Origin: Flavobacteriales bacterium UBA3364 | GTDB taxonomy: Bacteria > Bacteroidota > Bacteroidia > Flavobacteriales_F > PHOS-HE28 | Direction of reading: 5' to 3' | Assembly (NCBI GenBank): GCA_002360495.1 | Contig: DEQO01000075.1 | Coordinates: forward strand, 1 to 7,905 | DNA length: 7,905 nucleotides | In this document: piece after piece, positions 1 through 6,773 of the stretch | Position numbering within the stretch: the stretch's first letter is position 1 | Layout of the letters: each line of letters begins with the position of its first letter | Made by a program: the position numbers and the translations under genes | Notes under the pieces: model-generated | What the model saw: only the letters and a program-made list of their open reading frames with translations | What the model was told of the DNA's origin: nothing | Database searches by the model: none

Positions 1-1524
1 CGTGAACTGGTGGCCACTGCGGATATCGCTTTTAACGCCGAGCAATGGGATAAAGCACGTGAGAAATACACCGCTGCCCTCGGGGTGAAGCCGGAAGAGC
101 AGTATCCGAAGGACCGCATCGCAGCCATCGAGGCGGAGATCGCGAAGCGTGCGGCAGAACGATCCGAGGCCGAACGTCTTGCCGAGGAACAACGCCGCTT
201 GGAGGAGGAGCGCAAGGCGAAGGAAGCCCGGGATGCGGAAGCGGCGCGGTTGGCAGCTGCATCGGAAAAGGAGCGGGCCGATGCCGAGCGCTTGCGCAAA
301 GAGCAGGAAGAAGCCGAAGCCCGACGGCAGGCCGAAGAACGGGAGCGACAGGAGCGTGAAGGGGCCAAGGCGTTCGAGGAGCGTTACCGCGCAGCGATCG
401 TGAAGGCCGACGAGGCCCTCGCGGCCAAGAACTACCAGGAAGCACGTGGCAACTACGCGGAAGCCAGCGATATGAAGCCCGAAGAGACCTATCCGCTGGC
501 CAAGATCGACCAGATCGACAAGCTGTTGGCCGAGCAGGAACGGCTGCGTCTGGAAGCCGAAGCGGCCGCCCAACGGGTTGCACAGGCCAAGGCCGACGAA
601 CGCCCCAAGAACACCAGCAATACGGGCGGTCAGGAGGACGAGGCGGTCGACTTCATGCGCCAGGCACGCGAACGGGAGGAAGCCGAGAAGTACGAGCGTA
701 TCAAGAAGTTCCGCAAGGACCTTGAACAGGAGGAGGGAGCCAACGCCTCGGAGGCGGCCGTCCGGCGTGGCGCTGGAGTGGAGCAGAAGGAGCGGATCGT
801 AGAGGATGGGGCGCAGTTGTACCAAGGCAACGATCAACGCCGCACACAACGGGCGGAGGAACTCCTTGCCTTCCAAGCCTCCCTGGAACGCGCTGAGACG
901 GAGCGTAGGGAACGTTCCGGTGCAGTGCGTTCACAGAACTACCAAGGCAAGCTTGATATCGTGGAACAGGTCGACGAGCGAGACCGCACGTGGGACGGAA
1001 AGCAGACGGAGCGCGCAAAGGCCATGGAACTCGGCAAGGAAAGTCTGCAGGAAGCCGAAGCGCAGCGAGCGAAGGCCGGGCAGCAGCGCACAGGGCAGGC
1101 GCGCGACGGTGTAGTGGACATGCAGGAGGGAATGAACGATCTACAGAAACGTGGCGATGGACTGGCCGATGGCCAACGCCGTTCCGTGGACGACGAGAAG
1201 CGCGCGCAGCAGGCTCGTGAGACCAGCTATACGCAGGGAAGCGCAGATGCCCGTTCGGCTGCGAAAGAGAAGTTGGACAACACCCCCCCGGACAGACCGC
1301 GCGCCTTCGCCGACTACAACCGTTCGAAGCTGGCCCAGGAGTACCCTGAGGGAGTAACGGAGGAGAGCTACACGGAAGGCAACAAGGTCATCATCCGGCG
1401 TGTGGTGGTCAACGCCAACAAGGCGGACGAGTACAGCAAGGTGATCGCCAAGTGGGGGACCTTCTACTTCAAGAACGGCCAGAGCATCACCCAGGCCATC
1501 TGGAGCAAGGAGACGGAGGATTGA
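1..1524 (+). CDS. Coiled-coil protein with TPR-like repeats, 5'-truncated, function unknown
   Basis: The reading frame is open from base 1 (first visible residues R-E-L-V) and ends with TGA at 1522-1524, giving 507 visible residues. A GTG at base 10 is in frame but lies inside a repeat unit, so the true start is upstream of the window. Two units align without gaps: bases 1-153 and 388-540. Both carry Y-x(6)-KPEE-x-YP followed by an I-x-x-I pattern, resembling TPR-like helical pairs. Between them, about residues 48-125, is a Glu/Arg/Ala-rich stretch that looks like a long coiled coil. A second charged region, residues 200-430, is rich in E, R, Q and K with almost no hydrophobic core. The last 76 residues (bases 1294-1521) are different: a compact domain with YPEGVTEE, a basic beta strand (KVIIRRVVV), NKADEY and KWGTFYFKNGQSIT. 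I recognise this type of tail from Bacteroidota proteins but know no function. The coiled coil superficially resembles TolA, without evidence of homology. Localisation is unknown because the N terminus is missing. Confidence 0.85.
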   Translation, partial: RELVATADIAFNAEQWDKAREKYTAALGVKPEEQYPKDRIAAIEAEIAKRAAERSEAERLAEEQRRLEEERKAKEARDAEAARLAAASEKERADAERLRKEQEEAEARRQAEERERQEREGAKAFEERYRAAIVKADEALAAKNYQEARGNYAEASDMKPEETYPLAKIDQIDKLLAEQERLRLEAEAAAQRVAQAKADERPKNTSNTGGQEDEAVDFMRQAREREEAEKYERIKKFRKDLEQEEGANASEAAVRRGAGVEQKERIVEDGAQLYQGNDQRRTQRAEELLAFQASLERAETERRERSGAVRSQNYQGKLDIVEQVDERDRTWDGKQTERAKAMELGKESLQEAEAQRAKAGQQRTGQARDGVVDMQEGMNDLQKRGDGLADGQRRSVDDEKRAQQARETSYTQGSADARSAAKEKLDNTPPDRPRAFADYNRSKLAQEYPEGVTEESYTEGNKVIIRRVVVNANKADEYSKVIAKWGTFYFKNGQSITQAIWSKETED

Positions 1525-1694
1525 GGTGCCTTTCGATGGAAGGCCTGTGGGTCCGATGCCGCCAGGGAGGTCCGTAGCGTGTTGACCCGGTACCCATGCG
1601 CCGGTGCTCTTGATCCGAACGGTTCAGCCACGCGTGGCCTGGAAAAGGGTGGAATAGTGCCAGGGGCAAGGCATGAGGTCGGCACCTCCAGTTC

Positions 1695-3194
1695 TCAATC
1701 CTTGGCCTTCCGCTCCTTCATCTTCTTCACCAGGTCCACGATCTGGTCGGCGCTCAATTGCTTGCCGAGGAACTTGCGGTCGCCATCCACCAGGAAGATC
1801 TTCGGAGTGGAGTACACATCGTAGGTCTCCGCGTAATTCAGGCTTTCGATGGTCGTGAACTTGGGGATGAACTTGCGAGGGTCCTTCTTCGCTTCCTCGA
1901 ACACGTTCTTGGTAAGGCCCACGTTCACCCAATCCAATTGGTGCTCCACGATAAAGGCCTTCCAGTCCTTCATGAGGGCGTCCTCCGTGGCCTTGGCCAC
2001 GCAGAAGACCTCAATGTCCAGGTCCTTCATCTTCTCCTTGTACACCTTCGCGATCTCGGGAAGTTCCTTCTTGCAATGGCCGCAATGCGGATCCCAGAAA
2101 ATGATGACCACATACTCCTGCGGCAGGTCGTAGAAGTTGGTCCATTTCTGCTCGGTGGTATCGGTCAGGCACAGGTAAGGCGCCTTCTTGCCGAGCACTA
2201 GAGGTGCTTGCTTTCTAGCACGTTCGCACAGCTTGTCCAGTTTGTCCTGCGGCATCCAATCCGCACGTCCGGGAGTGCTGCCTTTGGGGCAGTAGTAGGT
2301 GAGGGACATGTGCACGAAAACGGCGTCCATGCCCATGATGTCGCTGGTCTCGTACTTATGGGTGATCGTGTTCACCATGAACTTGAACACCTCGCCTTTG
2401 CCACCGGTGCGCGCGATCAGTTCATCGGCCAACACATTGATGGTATCGGGGATCTGCGGGACGGTCTTCCCGATGTACTCATCGAATTTGTTCGCGAAGA
2501 CCGGGACGCGTACGATGCGCTCATCCGTCAGGTCGAAATTGTCCCAGTAGTGCGCACGGAACTGGTAGTAGGCCGCAGCGCTATCCAAGGTGCCATCCGC
2601 CTTGCGCGGTTCGGGCAGCTCCACGGTCATGCTCATCTTCACCAAGGCAGCGGCCAAAGTGCCCGGGTTGTTGGTGATCAGGTCGCGCTGGTAGTTCTTC
2701 ACGGTCTTGTCCATTTCCTCCATTTGCGCCTTGACACCGTTGCGGCCGATGGGGTCGGTGTTCTTGTCCAGTTGGACCTTCAGAAGCTCGCTTTCCTTCT
2801 TCTTTTCGTTCAGGAAGCGTATGTATTCGAGGAACACCTGGTTCTCCCTGGAGGTCTTCACCTCCAAATGACCGAGCAGATCGACCGTGTCGGTGGCCAT
2901 TTTGATCACCGGTTCGTTCACGACCACCTCGAAATACTTCGGACCCGGTACCACCACGGCATAGACACCCGCTTTATAGCCTTTCGGGCTCTTGAAGATC
3001 ACTTTGCCGGTGGCATCGGCTACACACGTATCGGAATAGTAGAGCTTGCTGCCGTAGTAATTGGCCAGGTACACTGTGTCCTTCTCGGCACCCCGGATCA
3101 GGACCTCGATGGTGCGCTTGGGCACCTCCTGGGCTTGTGCGGTGGCACAGAAGAGGACGGAGAGTAGAAGAGTACCGAGGGTAGTCTTGTGCAT
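1695..3194 (-). CDS. Secreted thiol-disulfide oxidoreductase, thioredoxin fold (DUF4369/DUF5106-like)
   Basis: This 499-residue protein is probably a periplasmic or envelope-associated thiol-disulfide oxidoreductase of the TlpA/ResA type. Residues 1-21 form a signal peptide (MHKTT start, hydrophobic LGTLLLSVLF, AQA before the predicted cut at A21/Q22). No lipobox is seen. Residues about 27-115 have the beta-rich look of a DUF4369 domain (DTVYLANYYG, GKVIFKSPKGY). Residues about 120-330 are mostly helical and resemble DUF5106. The C-terminal thioredoxin domain, about 335-495, has the active site WDPHCGHC (Cys371 and Cys374) and a cis-proline motif YSTPKIFLVD (Pro464). The reading frame stays open upstream into prfC, but the ATG at 3194 is chosen because the signal peptide starts there and a Bacteroidota promoter lies directly before it. 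Family members act in disulfide reduction or cytochrome c maturation, but the substrate cannot be inferred here. It is co-directional with prfC, 140 bases downstream, and has its own promoter. Confidence 0.9.
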   Translation of the reverse strand: MHKTTLGTLLLSVLFCATAQAQEVPKRTIEVLIRGAEKDTVYLANYYGSKLYYSDTCVADATGKVIFKSPKGYKAGVYAVVVPGPKYFEVVVNEPVIKMATDTVDLLGHLEVKTSRENQVFLEYIRFLNEKKKESELLKVQLDKNTDPIGRNGVKAQMEEMDKTVKNYQRDLITNNPGTLAAALVKMSMTVELPEPRKADGTLDSAAAYYQFRAHYWDNFDLTDERIVRVPVFANKFDEYIGKTVPQIPDTINVLADELIARTGGKGEVFKFMVNTITHKYETSDIMGMDAVFVHMSLTYYCPKGSTPGRADWMPQDKLDKLCERARKQAPLVLGKKAPYLCLTDTTEQKWTNFYDLPQEYVVIIFWDPHCGHCKKELPEIAKVYKEKMKDLDIEVFCVAKATEDALMKDWKAFIVEHQLDWVNVGLTKNVFEEAKKDPRKFIPKFTTIESLNYAETYDVYSTPKIFLVDGDRKFLGKQLSADQIVDLVKKMKERKAKD

Positions 3195-3199
3195 GGCGG

Positions 3200-3227
3200 C
3201 AAAAGTAACGCGGCGGACAATGGACAA
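3200..3227 (-). promoter_or_regulatory. Bacteroidota-type promoter of the thioredoxin-like gene
   Basis: Read on the minus strand, TTG (3227-3225) is followed by exactly 17 bases and then TACTTTTG (3207-3200). This matches the Bacteroidota housekeeping promoter, a -33 TTG and a -7 TAnnTTTG. Only five bases (CCGCC) separate the -7 box from the ATG at 3194. The predicted transcription start therefore falls at or next to the start codon, and no Shine-Dalgarno sequence can fit. The promoter assignment follows the published consensus; the leaderless consequence is inference. Confidence 0.75.
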
Positions 3228-3334
3228 ATTCCGTTCCAAGCCTTGACGCGGCCGTTGTACGCAGCCGTTGTTCTGCCGGGTCGTTAAAGTCTTGTTAATG
3301 GTGCGGCATGGGCCGCGCGACCGGACCTTCCGGA

Positions 3335-4930
3335 TCACACCACGGCTGTCTTGAACTCGCTCGTGGTATGGAACGTGATGGCCGGGTTGTTGCGCTTCTC
3401 CAGGTCGAGCATGTAGGCGCTGGGGGCCATGAACACGTGGTTGCCGTCCTTGTCCTGTACGATCTGCTGGGCCTTGACGCGGATGAACTGGTCCAGTTGC
3501 GCTTCGTCCGTGCTTGTCAGCCAGCACGCCTTGAAGGCCTGGATCTGTTGGAAGGCGCACCTGGCTCCGTACTCGTGCTCCAGCCGATAGGCGATCACCT
3601 CGAACTGCAGTTCACCCACACAACCCACCACCTTCTTGTTGCCGGGTTGCTGGGTGAAGAGTTGAGCAACTCCTTCGTCCGTAAGCTGACGGATGCCCTT
3701 GTCCAGTTGCTTGGTCTTCATCGGGTCCATGTTCACCAGTTCGCGGAACATCTCCGGCGAGAAGGAGGGGATCCCCCTGAACTGGAAATCAGCACCTTCA
3801 GTGAGCGTATCGCCGATCTTGAAGTTGCCCGTATCGAACAGGCCGATCACATCACCCGGCCACGCTTCGTCGACGATGCTTTTCGTCGCTGCAAGGAAGG
3901 CCGTTGGCGTGGCGAAACGCACCTGCTTGTCCAGTCGCACATGGCGGTAGTAGGTGTTACGTTGGAAATGGCCGGAGCAGATCCGAAGGAAGGCTATGCG
4001 ATCGCGGTGGTTGGGGTCCAGGTTCGCGTGGATCTTGAAGATGAATCCGCTGAATTTCGGATCGTCCGGTAACACTTCGCCTTGGTCGGTGGGTCGCGGC
4101 TGTGGCTGCGGCGCGATCGCCACGAAGGCGTCGAGCACTTCCTTCACACCGAAATTGTTGAACGCGCTACCGAAGAATACCGGTGCGATGCGCCCTTCGT
4201 GGTAGGCGTCCAGGCTCAACGGATCGTACACCCCTTCGATCAGGTCGATATCGCCGCGTAGCTGGGTAGCCGCATCCTTGCCGATACCCTGCTCAAGGCG
4301 CGGATCGGACAGGTCTTCGATGCGCAGGCTGCTGAGTTCCAACTTGGTCTTGCCGGGATCGAACAGGCGCAAGCCTTTGCTGAACAGGTCATACACACCT
4401 TGGAAGGTGGCTCCAATGCCGATGGGCCAGCTCATGGGCCGCACTTTGATGGAGAGCTTTTCCTCCAACTCGTCCAACAGGTCGAACGGGTCGCGGCCTT
4501 CCAGGTCCAGCTTGTTGATGAAGACGATCACCGGCGTGTTCCGCATGCGGCACACCTCCATCAGCCGCTCGGTTTGCGCTTCAACTCCCTTTACACAGTC
4601 GATCACGAGCACCACGCTGTCCACGGCGGTCAACGTACGGTACGTATCCTCCGCAAAGTCGCGGTGTCCCGGCGTGTCCAGGAGGTTGATCAATTTACCT
4701 GCATAGTCGAAGGTCATCACCGAGGTGCTCACGGATATGCCACGCTGCCGCTCGATCTCCATGAAATCACTGGTGGCCCCCCTGCGGATCTTGTTGCTCT
4801 TTACCGCCCCGGCGGTCTGGATGGCCCCCCCATAGAGCAGGAACTTCTCAGTGAGCGTCGTCTTGCCGGCATCCGGGTGGCTGATGATGGCGAAGGTGCG
4901 CCGGTGGTCGATCTCGTCTTTCAGGGCCAT
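3335..4930 (-). CDS. prfC: Peptide chain release factor 3 (RF3), translational GTPase
   Basis: RF3 is a cytoplasmic GTPase that removes RF1 and RF2 from the ribosome after peptide release. The protein has 531 residues, close to the 529 of Escherichia coli RF3, and appears intact. GTPase motifs are all present: P loop HPDAGKTT (18-25), the switch region with EIERQRGISV (58-67), DTPGH (85-89) and NKLD (139-142). The segment RPMSWPIGIG near residue 190 is characteristic of RF3 and separates it from EF-G. Domain II follows at about 300-385, then the RF3 C-terminal domain with VGELQFEVIAYRLEHEYGA. The frame is open upstream of 4930, but that extension (rich in Pro and Ser) does not resemble RF3. 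ATG 4930 gives the typical MALKDEI-x-HRRTFAIISHPDAGKTT start region, and no other in-frame ATG, GTG or TTG lies between it and the -7 box. The gene is divergent from the sugar dehydrogenase gene and has no visible operon partner. Confidence 0.97.
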   Translation of the reverse strand: MALKDEIDHRRTFAIISHPDAGKTTLTEKFLLYGGAIQTAGAVKSNKIRRGATSDFMEIERQRGISVSTSVMTFDYAGKLINLLDTPGHRDFAEDTYRTLTAVDSVVLVIDCVKGVEAQTERLMEVCRMRNTPVIVFINKLDLEGRDPFDLLDELEEKLSIKVRPMSWPIGIGATFQGVYDLFSKGLRLFDPGKTKLELSSLRIEDLSDPRLEQGIGKDAATQLRGDIDLIEGVYDPLSLDAYHEGRIAPVFFGSAFNNFGVKEVLDAFVAIAPQPQPRPTDQGEVLPDDPKFSGFIFKIHANLDPNHRDRIAFLRICSGHFQRNTYYRHVRLDKQVRFATPTAFLAATKSIVDEAWPGDVIGLFDTGNFKIGDTLTEGADFQFRGIPSFSPEMFRELVNMDPMKTKQLDKGIRQLTDEGVAQLFTQQPGNKKVVGCVGELQFEVIAYRLEHEYGARCAFQQIQAFKACWLTSTDEAQLDQFIRVKAQQIVQDKDGNHVFMAPSAYMLDLEKRNNPAITFHTTSEFKTAVV

Positions 4931-4976
4931 GGAAGGCGAAGGGCTTGCGGTCGGAGGACATCCCCAAATCGGGCGG

Positions 4977-4984
4977 CAAAAGTA
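4977..4984 (-). promoter_or_regulatory. Probable -7 box of the prfC promoter
   Basis: On the minus strand this reads TACTTTTG, an exact match to the Bacteroidota -7 consensus TAnnTTTG, 46 bases before the prfC ATG. The following CCGCC makes the 13-base string identical to that at the thioredoxin-like gene. No clean TTG sits 17-20 bases further upstream; the nearest sequence there is a TTT. The expected leader is about 40 nucleotides and has no clear Shine-Dalgarno sequence. Confidence 0.55.
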
Positions 4985-5025
4985 GGTCTTGGTCGAAAGA
5001 CGGCTCCTGCCCGGTGCCATCTCCC

Positions 5026-5033
5026 TAGTTTTG
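5026..5033 (+). promoter_or_regulatory. Probable -7 box of the sugar dehydrogenase promoter
   Basis: TAGTTTTG matches the TAnnTTTG -7 consensus 20 bases before the ATG at 5054, so the predicted leader is only about 15 nucleotides. No good -33 TTG lies at the usual spacing; a CTG at 5007-5009 is the closest. AGGAAG at 5046-5051 could act as a weak ribosome binding site. Together with the box at 4977-4984 on the other strand this marks a compact divergent promoter region. Confidence 0.5.
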
Positions 5034-5053
5034 GCGCAAACCTCTAGGAAGCT

Positions 5054-6676
5054 ATGACTTGTAAACTCTTGGTACTGGCCTTACTGCCCTGCACAGGCGT
5101 TCTGGCCCAGAACCCCGTTCGAATAGCGCTTGAACCGTTCGCGACGGGCCTGGCCGCGCCGGTGAAACTGGCGCATTGTGGTGACGACAGGCTCTTCGTG
5201 AACGAGCAGTCCGGTAAGATCCGGATCGTGAGTCCCAGTGGAACGGTGTCGCCAACACCCTTCCTCAACATCACGGACCGTGTGAACGATTCCGGTGGTG
5301 AGCAAGGCTTGCTGGGTCTGGCCTTCGATCCGGACTATGCTGAGAACGGTGAATTCTATGTCTTCTACACGGCAGGGACGAACAATGGCACCAACCGTAT
5401 TTCGCGGTTCCATGTGACGGCCGATCCGAACGTCGCCGATCCGGAAAGCGAAGAGATCATCTACGAGATCGTAGACCTCGCCTCCAATCACAACGGTGGC
5501 GATATCACCTTCGGGCCGGATGGCTATCTCTACTGCGGTTTCGGCGATGCAGGAAGCGCGGATGATCCGTGGAACCACGCGCAGACCTTGACCGACAATG
5601 CCTTTGGAGACATGATCCGCATCGATGTCCACGGCGAGGCCCCGTACACCATTCCGCCGACCAATCCTTGGGCCGACATGGGGAACGATACCCTTCCGGA
5701 GATCTGGGCGAGCGGTCTGCGCAATCCATGGCGGATCGGTTTCGATGCAGTGACCGGTGATCTCTGGATAGGCGATGTGGGCCAGAATGCCTGGGAGGAG
5801 GTGGATTTCTGGCCAGCGGGGAACAACTCCGGTCCCAACTTCGGGTGGCGCTGCCGCGAAGGGCTCGTCGAGTGCCCTTCATCGGATACAGAGGGATGCC
5901 CTGATGCGTCGGCGTTCGTGGATCCGGTGAGCGTGCATTCACATTCCAGCGGATGGTGCTCCGTGATAGGCGGTCGTGTGTACCGGGGGCAGGATTACCC
6001 ACGGCTTTACGGCCGTTACATCTACACGGACTATTGCCCAGCACCGTACTACTCCCTGACACCCGACGAATTCGGCGGGTTCACCCGCGCGCAGATCATG
6101 CCGGCCGGTGGGGTCGGGGCCTCCTGCATCGCTGAGAACAACCTGCTGGAACTTTTCGTCGCGAACGTGGAGAACGGTACCATCAAGCGGATCGTGGACC
6201 TGTGCCCCATGGCCGCTCCGGTGATCTCACAGGCTGGCGATGTGCTCACCAGCACGTTCGCGGATTCATACACATGGTACTTCAACGGCGAGGAGATACC
6301 GAACGCCACCACCCAAAGCATCACGATCGACGAGGTCGGTGAGTATTACGTGGTCGCTGGTTTCGAACCGTCCTGCGAACTCCAGAGCGAGACGGTGGAG
6401 GTGATCCAATTGGGTGTTGTTTCCCTGGGCACGGCCACGTTCCAGGTGTATCCGAGCCCGGCCCGCGACATGGTCATGCTGTCCGATATCCCGGCGGAGG
6501 CCAGCTCAGTAAGGATCACGGACTTGACCGGCCGTACCATGACCGCACAGTCCATCAACAGGAAACCGCGGATCACGGTGGATGTTTCTTCTTTCGCGAA
6601 TGCGAACTACCTGATCAGCTTGTTGGCGGCTGACGGCACAGCGCTCCAACAGCGCAAGTTGCTCGTGCAGCACTGA
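5054..6676 (+). CDS. Secreted PQQ-dependent glucose/sorbosone dehydrogenase-like protein with T9SS sorting domain
   Basis: The 540-residue product looks like a six-bladed beta-propeller quinoprotein of the glucose/sorbosone dehydrogenase family, which oxidises sugars with PQQ and calcium. A signal peptide covers residues 1-18 (cut near VLA/QN). The propeller spans about 25-382. Recognisable motifs are GGEQGLLGLAFDPDY (Q84), NHNGGDITFGPDGYLY (H146, matching the catalytic histidine of soluble glucose dehydrogenase) and GLRNPWRIGFD (R223), then GDVGQNAWEEVD. Residue equivalences are inferred from motif context. Residues about 387-452 look like a small Ig-like segment (DSYTWYFNGEEI, then GEYYVVA). 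The last 80 residues are a type A T9SS sorting domain (FQVYPSPARD, LTGRTM, basic KLLVQH end), so the protein should be carried across the outer membrane and released or anchored on the surface. Substrate is unknown, and the family also includes HHIP-like proteins without proven enzyme activity. The gene is monocistronic, ending at a strong terminator. Confidence 0.92.
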   Translation: MTCKLLVLALLPCTGVLAQNPVRIALEPFATGLAAPVKLAHCGDDRLFVNEQSGKIRIVSPSGTVSPTPFLNITDRVNDSGGEQGLLGLAFDPDYAENGEFYVFYTAGTNNGTNRISRFHVTADPNVADPESEEIIYEIVDLASNHNGGDITFGPDGYLYCGFGDAGSADDPWNHAQTLTDNAFGDMIRIDVHGEAPYTIPPTNPWADMGNDTLPEIWASGLRNPWRIGFDAVTGDLWIGDVGQNAWEEVDFWPAGNNSGPNFGWRCREGLVECPSSDTEGCPDASAFVDPVSVHSHSSGWCSVIGGRVYRGQDYPRLYGRYIYTDYCPAPYYSLTPDEFGGFTRAQIMPAGGVGASCIAENNLLELFVANVENGTIKRIVDLCPMAAPVISQAGDVLTSTFADSYTWYFNGEEIPNATTQSITIDEVGEYYVVAGFEPSCELQSETVEVIQLGVVSLGTATFQVYPSPARDMVMLSDIPAEASSVRITDLTGRTMTAQSINRKPRITVDVSSFANANYLISLLAADGTALQQRKLLVQH

Positions 6677-6694
6677 TCCATCGATCACACATGC

Positions 6695-6725
6695 GAAGGC
6701 CCCGCCGAGATCCGGCGGGGCCTTC
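6695..6725 (+). terminator. Strong hairpin terminator in a convergent gap
   Basis: A perfect 13-bp stem (6695-6707 pairing with 6713-6725) with a five-base loop AGATC begins 18 bases after the sugar dehydrogenase stop codon. It is very GC-rich in the middle and is followed on the plus strand by TTGTT, so it fits an intrinsic terminator for that gene. Read from the other strand it lies 48 bases past the stop codon of the right-hand gene but lacks a U tract there, so bidirectional use is possible but weaker. Confidence 0.85.
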
Positions 6726-6773
6726 TTGTTCCAACGACCGGGGCCACCCGCAAAGGGCGACCATCGGTACGTG

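Noticed and set aside
1283..1289. Run of seven C residues just before the C-terminal domain of the coiled-coil gene, considered as a phase-variation tract
   Set aside because: A C7 run of the same length occurs inside the conserved prfC gene (4825-4831), so it most likely reflects base composition. Seven bases is also short for a slippage switch.
1528..1544. Seven-base-pair hairpin (one wobble pair, three-base loop) just after the coiled-coil gene as a terminator
   Set aside because: No T tract follows on either strand and the stem is short, so it cannot be separated from chance. The rest of the 1525-1694 gap shows no other clear signal.
1627..1638. Perfect 12-base palindrome GCCACGCGTGGC between convergent genes
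   Set aside because: A palindrome of this length is expected about twice by chance in a window of this size, and a gap between gene ends is an unlikely operator position.
2208..3167. A 319-codon open frame on the plus strand, antisense to the thioredoxin-like gene
   Set aside because: Its sequence is a reverse-frame shadow of a gene with signal peptide, CGHC motif and promoter; the translation is His/Val/Leu-rich without a recognisable fold. High GC makes such long antisense frames common.
3303..3333. Two five-base-pair stem-loops (3303-3316 and 3321-3333) after the prfC stop codon as a terminator
   Set aside because: Both stems are short and no T tract follows on the minus strand, so a prfC terminator is not supported.
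3195..3560. N-terminal extension of the thioredoxin-like reading frame upstream of 3194
   Set aside because: It overlaps the 3' end of prfC in another frame, has no protein-like features, and lies upstream of the predicted promoter and signal peptide.
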